From Streptomyces lucensis JCM 4490 (GTDB lineage Bacteria; Actinomycetota; Actinomycetes; Streptomycetales; Streptomycetaceae): 64,000 nt of DNA. Made by a program: the position numbers and the translations under genes. How positions within the stretch are numbered: position 1 is the first letter of the stretch; each line of letters opens with the position of its first letter. Below are positions 1 to 9,187 of the stretch, piece by piece. The stretch lies in the NCBI RefSeq assembly GCF_014650035.1, contig NZ_BMUE01000012.1:186001-250000 (forward strand), written 5' to 3'. Under the pieces are notes generated by a model. That model was not told where the DNA came from. It ran no database searches and saw only the letters and a program-made list of their open reading frames with translations.

Positions 1-1253
1 CGTACGACGGCAACAGCCGGTACGACCAGGCCGTCGGCCCCATGCAGTTCATCCCGTCGACGTGGGCCTGGGCGGGCCGCGACGGCAACGACGACGGCGC
101 GAAGGACCCCAACAACGTCTACGACGCCGCCCTCGCCGCCGGCCACTACCTGTGCCGCAACGACTGGGACATGTCCGGCGACGCCGGCCTGCACAGCGCG
201 ATCCTCAGCTACAACAACTCGCAGGACTACCTGAACCTCGTCCTGAACTGGCTGGAGTACTACCGCAAGGGCACGCACTCCGTGCCCGACGGCACCGGCA
301 CCATCCCGTCGCACCGCAGCGACAACGGCACCCCGCCCGGCAAGTCCCCGAAGCCGTCCCACCCGCCGCGGACCTCGCCGGCCCCCAAGCCGGACCCGAA
401 GCCGGACCCGAAGCCGGACCCGAAGCCGGATCCGAAGCCGCACGATCCCGGCGACGGCAACGAGACCCCGCGCCCGACCCCGCCGAAGCCGCCCGTCCCG
501 CCGACGCCCCCGCAGACCCCCACCGACACGGTGGACCACCTGGAGGACGCGGGCACGGCCGAGCTCACCGCGATGGCGGGTGACACCTTCGGCGACCGGA
601 TCGGCACCCGCGCCGAGACCAAGGCCGGCAAGGCCGTCGGCAAGGTCAGGATCAGGTTCACCATCACCGGTGACACCGACGCCGCCTTCACCGGCGGCGA
701 GAAGGTGGCCACCGTCGCCACGGACGCCAAGGGCGTCGCCCTCGCCCCGGCGCTCCAGGCGGGCGAGAAGACCGGCGTCTTCAAGGTCACCGCGGCCGTC
801 GTCGGCCGCCCGGTCGCCGGCGTCGGCTACACGGCCACGGTCACCGCGCGCGCCGCCGACACCCTGGCCCGCACCGCCGACACCCCGCTGACCTGCGTGC
901 CGGGCGGCGAGTTCGCCGACCAGGTCCAGGTGAAGGCGACGTACAAGGGCGCCGTCGCGGACAAGGTCGCGGCCACCGCCACCCTGATCAAGTCCGGCGA
1001 CGACACCACCGAGAACGACAAGGGCCCCTACTTCAAGGACGCCGACGGCAAGCCCGTACGCACCCTCACCGGTCTTCGGACGGACGGCAAGGGGCTGCTC
1101 ACGCTGCCGAAGCTGTACGCCGACGACACCACCGGCACCTTCCTGCTGCGCGTCACCACCACGGGCGGCGCCACGCTCACCGTGGAGCTGAAGGTCGCGG
1201 CTGCCGCCGACGCCCCCGAGAGCGCCTCGCCGAGCCCGTCCGCCTCCTCCTGA
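1..1253 (+). CDS. Lytic transglycosylase with proline-rich linker and Ig-like C-terminus, 5'-truncated
   Basis: The reading frame is open from base 3, so the start lies before the window. The visible N-terminal part carries the second half of a lytic transglycosylase (SLT/MltB-like) fold: a VGPMQFIPSTW motif, a YDAALAAGHYLC helix and an ILSYNNSQDYLNLVL segment. The catalytic Glu would be upstream. These enzymes cleave peptidoglycan between MurNAc and GlcNAc outside the membrane. A linker of PKPD repeats (about 350-450) follows, typical of a wall-crossing spacer. About 230 residues of Thr/Asp/Gly-rich beta structure resembling bacterial Ig-like repeats come next, ending in a Ser/Pro tail. A strong hairpin follows the stop. 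The family is clear; the role of the C-terminal region is inferred. Confidence 0.85.
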   Translation, partial: YDGNSRYDQAVGPMQFIPSTWAWAGRDGNDDGAKDPNNVYDAALAAGHYLCRNDWDMSGDAGLHSAILSYNNSQDYLNLVLNWLEYYRKGTHSVPDGTGTIPSHRSDNGTPPGKSPKPSHPPRTSPAPKPDPKPDPKPDPKPDPKPHDPGDGNETPRPTPPKPPVPPTPPQTPTDTVDHLEDAGTAELTAMAGDTFGDRIGTRAETKAGKAVGKVRIRFTITGDTDAAFTGGEKVATVATDAKGVALAPALQAGEKTGVFKVTAAVVGRPVAGVGYTATVTARAADTLARTADTPLTCVPGGEFADQVQVKATYKGAVADKVAATATLIKSGDDTTENDKGPYFKDADGKPVRTLTGLRTDGKGLLTLPKLYADDTTGTFLLRVTTTGGATLTVELKVAAAADAPESASPSPSASS

Positions 1254-1282
1254 GCCCTTAACCGGGCCGCACAGGACACCAA

Positions 1283-1318
1283 AGGCGCCCTTCCCGCTCC
1301 GGCGGGCAGGGCGCCCTT
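1283..1318 (+). terminator. Hairpin terminator after the transglycosylase gene
   Basis: GGCGCCCT followed by TCCCGC pairs with GCGGG and AGGGCGCC around a short CGG loop. There is no U-tract, as is common in Streptomyces. It lies 30 bp after the stop and separates this gene from convergent hrpB. Confidence 0.7.
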
Positions 1319-1456
1319 CTCGTCGCGGGCCCCCCGGAGGCCCGGGCAGGAACCGTCATGCGCGTCCGCGGCAGGGATCCCGTCACGCGCGCCCGGAGGC
1401 CCGCTGCCGCCGCCCGCGGGACCCGCCACCGCACCGGACCGCGGAACCCGGCCCGG

Positions 1457-3979
1457 TCACCGCCTCAGCCGGGCGTTGGTGTGCCGCGTGGGCTCGGCAC
1501 CCGCCGGGTCCTCGGGCCACGGATGCTTCGGGTAGCGCCCGCGCAGCTCCGCCCGGACGCCCCGGTAACCGTCCGCCCAGAAGGAGGCGAGGTCGGCCGT
1601 CACGGCGGCGGGCCGCCCGGCGGGGGACAGCAGGTGCACCAGCAGCGGCACCCCCGCCACGGCCGGCGTCTCGCTCAGCCCGAACATCTCCTGCAACTTG
1701 ACCGCGAGCACCGGCCGCTCCGGATCCCGGTAGTCGATCCGGATCCTGGACCCGCTCGGCACGGTGATCCGCTCCGGCGCCAGCTCGTCCAGGCGCGCGG
1801 CGTCCCCGCTCGCCCAGGGCAGCAGCCGTGCGAGCGCCTGCCCCGCGTCGATCCGGGCGAGGTCGGCCCGCCGCCGGGCCCGGCTCAGCTCCGGCTCCAG
1901 CCACTCGTCCACGCGCGCGTGGAGCGCACCGTCCGACACCTCCGGCCACGGCGCCCCGAGGTGCGCCCGCAGGAACGCCAGCCGCTGCCGCAGCACCTCC
2001 GCCTCCGGCGACCAGCGCAGCAGCCCGAGCCCTTCCTGCCCGAGCCCCTGGAGCAGGGCGGCGCGCACGAGGGCCGGGTCGGCGTCCACCAGCGGCCGTA
2101 CGGCCAGTTCGACGGCGCCCAGCCGTTCCACCCGGCGGGCCACGACATCCCCGCCGGACCAGTGCACCTCCTCGCGCTCCTCGAACAGCGTGCCGGCCGC
2201 GGCGAGCGCCACGTCCTGCGCGACGGCCGCCCCGAGCCGCACCCGCGCGAGCCCCTTCGAGGACGGCCGCTCGGCGACGGCGACGACGATCCAGGGCGCG
2301 CCCCGCAACGCCGACCCCTCATCGAGTTCCGCCCGGGTGCCGGAGACCATGAGGTACGACCCGCCGTCCGACCTGGCGACCCGCTCGGGGAAGGCGAGAG
2401 CGGCCACCAGCCCGGCACCCCCGTCCCAACCGGCCCCCGCACCCGGGGCGTCCGCCCGCGTCCGGCGGTCGTCGGCGTGCGGGCGGGAGGACCCGGCCGA
2501 GACGGCCCGCAGCCGCCGCACCTCCGCGGCCCACCGCCCCGCGTAGGCGTCGCCGCCGCGCCGGGCCCGCCGCAGCGCCTCGTCGAGATCGTCGCCGTAC
2601 TCCCGGGGCGCCTCCTCGGACAGCAGCGCGACGGCCTCCGCCCCCTCACCGGACGTGTCCAGCAGCGCGCGCCCCAGCCGGGGGTGCACTCCCAGCCGGG
2701 CCAGCCGCACGCCCACCTCCGTGGCCCGGCCCGCGCCGTCCACCGCGCCCACGGCACGCAGGACGTCCCGTGCCGCCGCCATCGCCCCGCCCGGCGGCGG
2801 GTCCAGCAGTGCAAGACCCGAGGCGTCCGGATCACCCCAGCAGGCCGCCTGAAGGGCGAACGCGGTCAGGTCGGCCACCTTGATCTCCGGCGCCGGGAAC
2901 GCCGGCAGGCGGACGTCCTCGGCCTGCGACCAGCACCGGTACACCACACCGGGCGCCTCACGCCCGGCCCGCCCCGCCCGCTGCCGCCCGGACGCCCGCG
3001 ACGCCCGTACGGTCGTCAGCCCGCTCAGCCCCCGCGCGTGGTCCACCCGCGGCTCGCGCGCGAGCCCCGAGTCCACCACCACCCGTACCCCCGGCACCGT
3101 CAGCGACGACTCAGCCACGGACGTCGCCAGCACCACCCGGCGCCGCGCCCCGGGGGCCAGCACCGCGTCCTGCACGGCGGCCGGAGCCCGCCCGTGGACC
3201 TGCAGCACGTCCACGGTGTCCAGCCGACCCAGCCGCCCGGCCACGCGCGCGATCTCGCCCACGCCGGGCAGGAAGCAGAGCACGTCCCCCTCCCGCTCGG
3301 CCAGCGCCCGCAGCACCACCGACGCCACGTGCTCCAGCAGCGCGGGATCCACCCGCATCCCGTGCGGCGGCCGTACCGGGCGCGCCGCGGGCGCCCACAC
3401 CGCCTCCACCGGGTGCGCCACGCCCGCCGCCTCGACCACGGGCGCATCGCCCAGCAGCCGCGCCCACCCCTCGGCGTCCGTGGTCGCCGACGCCGCCACC
3501 AGCCGCAGCTCGGGCCGCAGCGCCTGCCGTACGTCCCACAGGAACGCCGCCACCGTGTCGGCGTCCAGATGCCGCTCGTGGCACTCGTCGAGGACGACGA
3601 CGTCGACGCCGGCCAGCTCCTGGTCGCGTTGCAGCCGCTGCAGCAGCACACCGGTCGTGACGACCTCCACGCGCGTGTGCCGTCCCACGGCCCGTTCGCC
3701 GCGCACCGTGAAGCCCACGCTCTCGCCGGGCCTCTCGCCCAGCAGCCACGCCATCCGCCGGGCCGCCGCCCGTGCCGCGATCCGGCGCGGCTCGGCCACC
3801 ACGACCCGCCGGGCGGGACCGTCGCCGACCAGCCCCGCCAGCACGAGCGGCACCAGCGTCGTCTTGCCGGTGCCGGGCGGCGCCACGAGCACGGCGGTGC
3901 CGCGACCCTCCAGGGCGTCGGTCAGGGCGGGCAGGGCGGAGCGCACGGGCAGCGCGTCCAGGGCGTCGTAACGGATCAC
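1457..3979 (-). CDS. hrpB: ATP-dependent RNA helicase HrpB
   Basis: An 840-residue DEAH/RHA-type helicase of the HrpB family, a cytoplasmic ATPase that unwinds RNA. Walker A is APPGTGKTT at residues 33-41 and Walker B is DECH at 131-134. An SAT motif (ASATTD) and the downstream QRAGRAGR motif VI complete the two RecA-like lobes. The C-terminal HrpB domain has the typical ending in which the WPEDPAG segment precedes a basic tail. Length matches the family (about 820 residues). The start is GTG with GGAGG directly upstream, so it may be leaderless or use a very close ribosome binding site. It stands alone between convergent and divergent neighbours. The physiological substrate is not known from sequence. 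Confidence 0.93.
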   Translation of the reverse strand: MIRYDALDALPVRSALPALTDALEGRGTAVLVAPPGTGKTTLVPLVLAGLVGDGPARRVVVAEPRRIAARAAARRMAWLLGERPGESVGFTVRGERAVGRHTRVEVVTTGVLLQRLQRDQELAGVDVVVLDECHERHLDADTVAAFLWDVRQALRPELRLVAASATTDAEGWARLLGDAPVVEAAGVAHPVEAVWAPAARPVRPPHGMRVDPALLEHVASVVLRALAEREGDVLCFLPGVGEIARVAGRLGRLDTVDVLQVHGRAPAAVQDAVLAPGARRRVVLATSVAESSLTVPGVRVVVDSGLAREPRVDHARGLSGLTTVRASRASGRQRAGRAGREAPGVVYRCWSQAEDVRLPAFPAPEIKVADLTAFALQAACWGDPDASGLALLDPPPGGAMAAARDVLRAVGAVDGAGRATEVGVRLARLGVHPRLGRALLDTSGEGAEAVALLSEEAPREYGDDLDEALRRARRGGDAYAGRWAAEVRRLRAVSAGSSRPHADDRRTRADAPGAGAGWDGGAGLVAALAFPERVARSDGGSYLMVSGTRAELDEGSALRGAPWIVVAVAERPSSKGLARVRLGAAVAQDVALAAAGTLFEEREEVHWSGGDVVARRVERLGAVELAVRPLVDADPALVRAALLQGLGQEGLGLLRWSPEAEVLRQRLAFLRAHLGAPWPEVSDGALHARVDEWLEPELSRARRRADLARIDAGQALARLLPWASGDAARLDELAPERITVPSGSRIRIDYRDPERPVLAVKLQEMFGLSETPAVAGVPLLVHLLSPAGRPAAVTADLASFWADGYRGVRAELRGRYPKHPWPEDPAGAEPTRHTNARLRR

Positions 3980-4076
3980 GCCTCCAGTGTCGTACGACGG
4001 CCGGAACGACCTCCACGCACGCGTGTGCGCCGGTTCCGGGTCCGGGCCGACGCGCGCGCACGCGCGCGTGGAGGTC

Positions 4077-4835
4077 TCAGTCCCGCTCGCACACGAAGAT
4101 CGCCGTACCCGGGATCAGGTTCCCGCGCAGCGGGGACCACCCGCCCCACTCGGTGGTGTTCCAGGCCGGCCACTCCGGCTCCACCAGGTCCACCAGCCGG
4201 AAGCCCGTGGCCGCGATGTCCCGGACCCGGTCGCCGAGGGTGCGGTGGTGCTCCACGTAGACCGCGCGGCCCTCCTCGTCCTGCTCGACGTAGGGCGTCC
4301 GGTCGAAGTAGGAGGAGGACACCGACAGGCCGTCCGGGCCGGGCTCGTCCGGGAACGCCCAGCGGACCGGGTGGGTCACGGAGAACACGAACCGTCCCCC
4401 GGGCCGCAGCACGCGCCGCACCTCGCGCAGCACCAGCCGCGGGTCGGCGACGAACGGCAGCGCCCCGTACGCGGAGCACGCCAGGTCGAAGGACGCGTCC
4501 GCGAAGGGCAGCGCACCGGCGTCGGCGCAGACGAGGGGGAACGGCCCGCCGATCCGCAGCGCGTGCTGCAGCTGGCGGTGCGAGAGGTCCAGAGCCACCG
4601 GGCGGGCCCCCTGGGCGGCCAGCCAGCGCGAGCACTGCGCCGCGCCGGCGCCGATCTCCAGGACGTCCCTGCCCTTGAGGTCCTCCGCCGGGCCCAGCAG
4701 CTCCGCCTCCACCTCGTCGAGGCCCTCCGGGCACCACACGAAGCGGTCGTCGCCGAGGAACGTGCCGTGCTCGTGCTGGTACTCGTCGGCGTTGCGGTCC
4801 CACCAGCCCCGGTTGGCCCGTGCGCTCTCCGCCAC
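4077..4835 (-). CDS. Class I SAM-dependent methyltransferase
   Basis: A Rossmann-fold methyltransferase of about 252 residues from the GTG chosen here. Motif I is VLEIGAGAAQ, followed by an acidic residue in ALDLSH that should bind the ribose of SAM. A DASFDLACSAYGALPF post-II motif and an RVLRPGGRFVFSVTHP motif follow, as in UbiE/Methyltransf_11 proteins. The substrate is unknown. The start is uncertain. The frame stays open upstream through a Glu/Pro-rich stretch to a GTG at 4976, and a GGAAGAG sequence sits before two ACG codons at 4923-4928. It reads away from rpsA, whose promoter lies in the shared upstream region. Confidence 0.8.
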   Translation of the reverse strand: MAESARANRGWWDRNADEYQHEHGTFLGDDRFVWCPEGLDEVEAELLGPAEDLKGRDVLEIGAGAAQCSRWLAAQGARPVALDLSHRQLQHALRIGGPFPLVCADAGALPFADASFDLACSAYGALPFVADPRLVLREVRRVLRPGGRFVFSVTHPVRWAFPDEPGPDGLSVSSSYFDRTPYVEQDEEGRAVYVEHHRTLGDRVRDIAATGFRLVDLVEPEWPAWNTTEWGGWSPLRGNLIPGTAIFVCERD

Positions 4836-5050
4836 ACCGGCGTCACGGCGGGTGGCCTCCGGTTCGGGCCCCTCGGGCTCTCCGGGTTCGTAAGGTTCCG
4901 GCTCTTGGATGATGGGCTCCCTCGTCGTACTCTTCCGTCCAACCCGCCGGGGGGCGACTCGCCGAAGCGATCCCACGGGCCCGCACGGCCTTCGGGAAGG
5001 ATTCCCGTGCCGGGATTGCGGCGATGCGCCCCGGGTGCGCGCTTCGCGCA

Positions 5051-5079
5051 TTGACCCTGCCCGGCTGCCCCCGTATGCT
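5051..5079 (+). promoter_or_regulatory. Housekeeping sigma-type promoter of rpsA
   Basis: TTGACC (5051-5056), a 17-bp spacer, then TATGCT (5074-5079). This is close to the consensus for the principal sigma factor HrdB and the strongest match noticed in the window. Transcription would start near 5086, giving rpsA a leader of roughly 190 nt, long enough for post-transcriptional control. Confidence 0.75.
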
Positions 5080-5279
5080 ACAAGTTGCGCTGCGGGCCTG
5101 CGCACCTCAGACGTAGCAGGCTGCGCTCGCATCTGTTGTATGTCCCCTCGGTTGTCGAGGCGCCATCGCCAGTTCCTGGTGGGGCGCTTCCTTGGCTGTC
5201 CGGCTTCTGCAGAGCGAAACGGGCTCCCGGCGTAAGCAGTACCTACGACTTCAATGTCCGTACCGGAGCCCTTTCCCAC

Positions 5280-6773
5280 ATGACGAGCAGCACCGAGACC
5301 ACCGCCACCACCCCGCAGGTAGCGGTCAACGACATCGGTAACGAGGAAGCCTTCCTCGCCGCGATCGACGAGACGATCAAGTACTTCAACGACGGCGACA
5401 TCGTCGACGGCGTCATCGTGAAGGTCGACCGGGACGAGGTCCTGCTCGACATCGGTTACAAGACCGAAGGTGTCATCCCGAGCCGCGAGCTCTCGATCAA
5501 GCACGACGTCGACCCGAACGAGGTCGTCGCCGTCGGTGACGAGATCGAGGCCCTGGTCCTCCAGAAGGAGGACAAGGAAGGCCGCCTGATCCTCTCGAAG
5601 AAGCGCGCCCAGTACGAGCGTGCCTGGGGCACCATCGAGAAGATCAAGGAAGAGGACGGCATCGTCACCGGCACCGTCATCGAGGTCGTCAAGGGTGGTC
5701 TCATCCTCGACATCGGCCTCCGTGGCTTCCTGCCGGCCTCCCTCGTCGAGATGCGCCGTGTCCGCGACCTCCAGCCCTACGTGGGCAAGGAGCTCGAGGC
5801 GAAGATCATCGAGCTGGACAAGAACCGCAACAACGTGGTCCTGTCCCGCCGTGCCTGGCTGGAGCAGACCCAGTCCGAGGTCCGCCAGACGTTCCTCACG
5901 ACCCTGCAGAAGGGTCAGGTCCGCTCCGGTGTGGTCTCCTCGATCGTCAACTTCGGTGCCTTCGTGGACCTGGGTGGCGTCGACGGTCTGGTCCACGTCT
6001 CCGAGCTGTCCTGGAAGCACATCGACCACCCCTCCGAGGTCGTCGAGGTCGGCCAGGAGGTCACGGTCGAGGTCCTCGACGTCGACATGGACCGCGAGCG
6101 CGTCTCCCTGTCGCTGAAGGCGACCCAGGAAGACCCGTGGCAGCAGTTCGCCCGCACCCACCAGATCGGCCAGGTCGTGCCCGGCAAGGTCACGAAGCTG
6201 GTTCCGTTCGGTGCGTTCGTCCGCGTGGACGAGGGCATCGAGGGTCTGGTCCACATCTCCGAGCTGGCCGAGCGCCACGTGGAGATCCCGGAGCAGGTCG
6301 TCCAGGTCAACGACGAGATCTTCGTCAAGGTCATCGACATCGACCTCGAGCGCCGTCGCATCAGCCTCTCGCTGAAGCAGGCCAACGAGTCCTTCGGTGC
6401 CGACCCGGCCTCGGTCGAGTTCGACCCGACCCTGTACGGCATGGCCGCGTCCTACGACGACCAGGGCAACTACATCTACCCCGAGGGCTTCGACCCCGAG
6501 ACCAACGACTGGCTCGAGGGCTACGAGAAGCAGCGCGAGGAGTGGGAGCGCCAGTACGCCGAGGCGCAGCAGCGCTTCGAGCAGCACCAGCAGCAGGTCA
6601 TCAAGTCCCGCGAGGCCGACGCCGCCGCTGCCGCCGAGGGCGGCGAGGCCGCCGCTCCGGCCGCGTCGGGTGGCGGTTCGTACTCCTCCGAGGGTGCGGA
6701 CACCTCCGGTGCCCTGGCCTCGGACGAGGCGCTTGCCGCGCTGCGCGAGAAGCTGGCCGGCGGCCAGAGCTGA
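5280..6773 (+). CDS. rpsA: 30S ribosomal protein S1
   Basis: A 497-residue S1 protein that binds mRNA on the small ribosomal subunit. Four consecutive S1 OB-fold repeats can be read at roughly residues 36-105, 122-188, 208-277 and 294-363. Each holds the conserved F/Y-GAFV or ILDIG core and ends in the LSLK pattern. The four-repeat form is usual in actinobacteria, against six in E. coli. The C-terminus is an acidic Glu/Gln-rich segment followed by an Ala/Gly/Ser-rich tail. The ATG at 5280 has GGAG 11 bp upstream and begins the expected MTSSTETT sequence. In-frame codons upstream belong to the leader. It is monocistronic and followed by a strong terminator. Confidence 0.97.
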   Translation: MTSSTETTATTPQVAVNDIGNEEAFLAAIDETIKYFNDGDIVDGVIVKVDRDEVLLDIGYKTEGVIPSRELSIKHDVDPNEVVAVGDEIEALVLQKEDKEGRLILSKKRAQYERAWGTIEKIKEEDGIVTGTVIEVVKGGLILDIGLRGFLPASLVEMRRVRDLQPYVGKELEAKIIELDKNRNNVVLSRRAWLEQTQSEVRQTFLTTLQKGQVRSGVVSSIVNFGAFVDLGGVDGLVHVSELSWKHIDHPSEVVEVGQEVTVEVLDVDMDRERVSLSLKATQEDPWQQFARTHQIGQVVPGKVTKLVPFGAFVRVDEGIEGLVHISELAERHVEIPEQVVQVNDEIFVKVIDIDLERRRISLSLKQANESFGADPASVEFDPTLYGMAASYDDQGNYIYPEGFDPETNDWLEGYEKQREEWERQYAEAQQRFEQHQQQVIKSREADAAAAAEGGEAAAPAASGGGSYSSEGADTSGALASDEALAALREKLAGGQS

Positions 6774-6800
6774 TCGCCGGCCGCTGGGCTTAGCCGATAG

Positions 6801-6839
6801 TGCCGAGGGCCGTACCTTCCGGGGTACGGCCCTTCGGCA
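6801..6839 (+). terminator. Terminator of rpsA
   Basis: TGCCGA then GGGCCGTACC pairs with GGTACGGCCC then TTCGGCA around a 6-nt loop. The inner 10-bp stem is perfect. It sits 27 bp after the rpsA stop. Confidence 0.85.
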
Positions 6840-6952
6840 TGTCCGGAACGCATCCTCGCCCGGCGTCCTGATCCGTGATCACCGGCGTGTCATGGGAATG
6901 ACCGTGATCCCGGCCGTGTTGTCGATGACGAACACGAGGAGGAGCGGTCACA

Positions 6953-7891
6953 GTGCTTGATCCGCAGGGTTTGTACGCATGGGAGCCGAAGGGCCTCGCC
7001 GTGGTCGACATGGCGCTCGCCCAGGAGTCGGCCGGCCTTGTCATGCTCTACCACTTCGACGGATACATCGACGCGGGCGAGACCGGCGACCAGATCGTCG
7101 ACCGGCTGCTCGACTCACTGCCCCACCAGGTCGTGGCCCGGTTCGACCACGACCGGCTCGTCGACTACCGGGCCCGCCGGCCCCTGCTGACCTTCAAGCG
7201 GGACCGCTGGGACGACTTCGAGGTCCCGGCCATCGAGGTCCGCCTCGTCCAGGACGCCACGGGGGCCCCCTTCCTGCTGCTGTCCGGTCCCGAACCGGAC
7301 GTGGAGTGGGAGCGGTTCGCGGCGGCCGTACGGCAGATCGTGGAGCGCCTCGGCGTCCGCATGTCCGTGAACTTCCACGGCATCCCCATGGGCGTCCCGC
7401 ACACCCGTCCGGTGGGCCTCACCCCGCACGGCAACCGCACCGACCTCGTCCCCGGCCACCGCAGCCCCTTCGACGAGGCCCAGGTGCCCGGCAGCGCCGA
7501 GTCGCTGGTCGAGTACCGCCTCATGGAGGCCGGGCACGACGTCCTCGGCGTCGCCGCGCACGTCCCGCACTACGTCGCGCGTTCCCCGTACCCGGACGCC
7601 GCCCTGACCGTCCTCGAGGCGATCACGGCCGCCACCGGGCTGGTGCTGCCCGGCGTCGCCCATTCCCTGCGCACGGACGCGCACCGGACGCAGACGGAGA
7701 TCGAACGGCAGATCCAGGAGGGCGACGAGGAACTGACCGCGCTCGTCCAGGGCCTGGAGCACCAGTACGACGCCGCGGCGGGCGCCGAGACCCGCGGCAA
7801 CATGCTCGCCGAGCCCGTGGAGATCCCGTCGGCCGACGAGATCGGCCGCGAGTTCGAGCGGTTCCTCGCGGAACGCGAGGGCGACAGCTAG
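6953..7891 (+). CDS. PAC2 family protein
   Basis: A 312-residue protein of the PAC2 (proteasome assembly chaperone 2-like) superfamily, widespread in actinobacteria and of unsettled function. The N-terminal half shows the family pattern: LVMLYHFDGYIDAGETG, a FDHDRLVDYRARRP segment, and LSGPEPDVEWERF. The C-terminal part is charged and helical. The start is GTG with AGGAGGAGC about 9 bp upstream. It lies between rpsA and coaE as in other Streptomyces. The family assignment is solid, but any link to the actinobacterial proteasome is by analogy only. Confidence 0.88.
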   Translation: MLDPQGLYAWEPKGLAVVDMALAQESAGLVMLYHFDGYIDAGETGDQIVDRLLDSLPHQVVARFDHDRLVDYRARRPLLTFKRDRWDDFEVPAIEVRLVQDATGAPFLLLSGPEPDVEWERFAAAVRQIVERLGVRMSVNFHGIPMGVPHTRPVGLTPHGNRTDLVPGHRSPFDEAQVPGSAESLVEYRLMEAGHDVLGVAAHVPHYVARSPYPDAALTVLEAITAATGLVLPGVAHSLRTDAHRTQTEIERQIQEGDEELTALVQGLEHQYDAAAGAETRGNMLAEPVEIPSADEIGREFERFLAEREGDS

Positions 7892-8046
7892 GACAGGCCC
7901 CTCAACGCCCACCGCGCGGCACAGCGGGACGGGCCGGACGGCACGGCCGGAGGAGCCGCGGGGCACAGCGGGAAGGGCCGGGTGGCAGAGCAGGGAGCGC
8001 CGGGCCGGGGACAGTCCCGCCGGCGACAGGGCCTAAGCTTCCGCTC

Positions 8047-8694
8047 ATGCTGAAAGTGGGCCTGACCGGCGGCATCGGCGCCGGCAAGAGCGAGGTGTCG
8101 CGGCTGCTGGTGGAGCACGGGGCCGTGCTGATCGACGCGGACCGCATCGCGCGCGAGGTCGTGGCGCCCGGCACCCCCGGCCTCGCCGCCGTCGTGGAGG
8201 CCTTCGGCGAGGACGTCCTCGCCGCCGACGGCAGCCTCGACCGGCCCCGGCTCGGCTCCATCGTCTTCGCCCGGCCCGACCGGCTGGCCGTCCTGAACTC
8301 GATCGTCCACCCCCTGGTGGGCGCCCGCTCCCACGAGCTGGAGACCGCCGCCCCCGAAGACGCCGTGGTGATCCACGACGTCCCGCTCCTCACCGAGAAC
8401 GGCCTCGCGCCGCTCTACGACGTCGTGATCGTCGTCGACGCGAGCCCCACGACCCAGCTCGACCGGCTGGTGCGGCTGCGCGGGATGACCGAGGAGGACG
8501 CACGCGCGCGCATGGCGGCACAGGCGAGCCGCGAGCAGCGCCGCGACATCGCGGACGTCGTCATCGACAACGACGTGCCTCTGGACGCGCTGCGCGAGCG
8601 TGTCGCCGAGGTGTGGGACGACCTCGTGCGCCGGGCACACGCGGGCCGGGAGGGAAGCGGGGACGCCGGCCCGCGGGCTGGGAGCGCGGAATAA
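8047..8694 (+). CDS. coaE: Dephospho-CoA kinase
   Basis: The last enzyme of coenzyme A synthesis, phosphorylating the 3'-OH of dephospho-CoA with ATP. It has 215 residues, normal for CoaE. The P-loop GGIGAGKS is at residues 8-15. DADRIAREV follows, and HDVPLLTENGL and the QASREQR lid sequence are all present. A TAAGCT hexamer (8034-8039) lies 7 nt before the ATG with no Shine-Dalgarno sequence, so the message is probably leaderless. The C-terminus carries a short Gly/Ala/Arg extension. Cytosolic. Confidence 0.96.
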   Translation: MLKVGLTGGIGAGKSEVSRLLVEHGAVLIDADRIAREVVAPGTPGLAAVVEAFGEDVLAADGSLDRPRLGSIVFARPDRLAVLNSIVHPLVGARSHELETAAPEDAVVIHDVPLLTENGLAPLYDVVIVVDASPTTQLDRLVRLRGMTEEDARARMAAQASREQRRDIADVVIDNDVPLDALRERVAEVWDDLVRRAHAGREGSGDAGPRAGSAE

Positions 8695-8744
8695 GGGGCG
8701 CGCCCGCGGGCGTTGAAGCGGCGGAGCGAGGGAAGGATTCCGCC

Positions 8745-9125
8745 GTGCCCGAGACCAGCGGTTCCGCCGGACGTACACCGGAGACGCATGTCATCGACTT
8801 CCGTGCCGCCGAGCACCTGCTCAACGCACGGGACCCGCGGGGCGCGGTGAAACTGCTCGACGGAGTGATCGCCGCGCACCCGGAGAACACCGCCGCCCGC
8901 CTGCTGCGCGCCCGCGCCTTCTTCGCGGCGGCACAACTGCGACCCGCCGAGCTGGAGTTCACCATCGTGCTGGAGCGCGAGCCGGACAACGCGTTCGCGC
9001 ACTTCGCCCTGGCCCGCACCTACGAGCGCCAGGGCCGCCCCGACCAGGCCAAACGCCACTTCCGGCTGGCGGCAGCGCTCGACCCCAACCCGCAGTACCT
9101 GAAGGCGGCCCACTTCGACGACTGA
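8745..9125 (+). CDS. Small tetratricopeptide repeat protein
   Basis: A 126-residue protein made almost entirely of TPR helices. Three units can be read, with patterns such as AARLLRARAFFAAAQLRPAE and AHFALARTYERQGRPDQA. TPRs mediate protein-protein contacts and the partner is unknown. The GTG at 8745 has a GAGGGAAGG ribosome binding site about 9 bp upstream. It starts 50 bp after coaE and is probably co-transcribed with it. Confidence 0.82.
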   Translation: MPETSGSAGRTPETHVIDFRAAEHLLNARDPRGAVKLLDGVIAAHPENTAARLLRARAFFAAAQLRPAELEFTIVLEREPDNAFAHFALARTYERQGRPDQAKRHFRLAAALDPNPQYLKAAHFDD

Positions 9126-9187
9126 CGGCCGGCCGGCACGCGTCGCGTCCTCGACCGGCCCGTCACGCCCCTGCTCACGCCCCTGCA

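Noticed and set aside
350..450. CCGAAGCCGGACC repeats as a possible regulatory or CRISPR-like array
   Set aside because: They are in-frame PKPD codons of a wall-spanning linker with no spacers.
1358..4678. A plus-strand frame of more than 1100 codons opposite hrpB
   Set aside because: Composition is Arg/Pro/Gly/His only and the opposite strand encodes a full HrpB helicase. Long antisense frames are normal at this GC content.
4077..6587. An 836-codon minus-strand frame running through rpsA into the methyltransferase gene
   Set aside because: The part opposite rpsA is a low-complexity Leu/Val/Asp-rich antisense frame; only the last 250 codons form a real protein.
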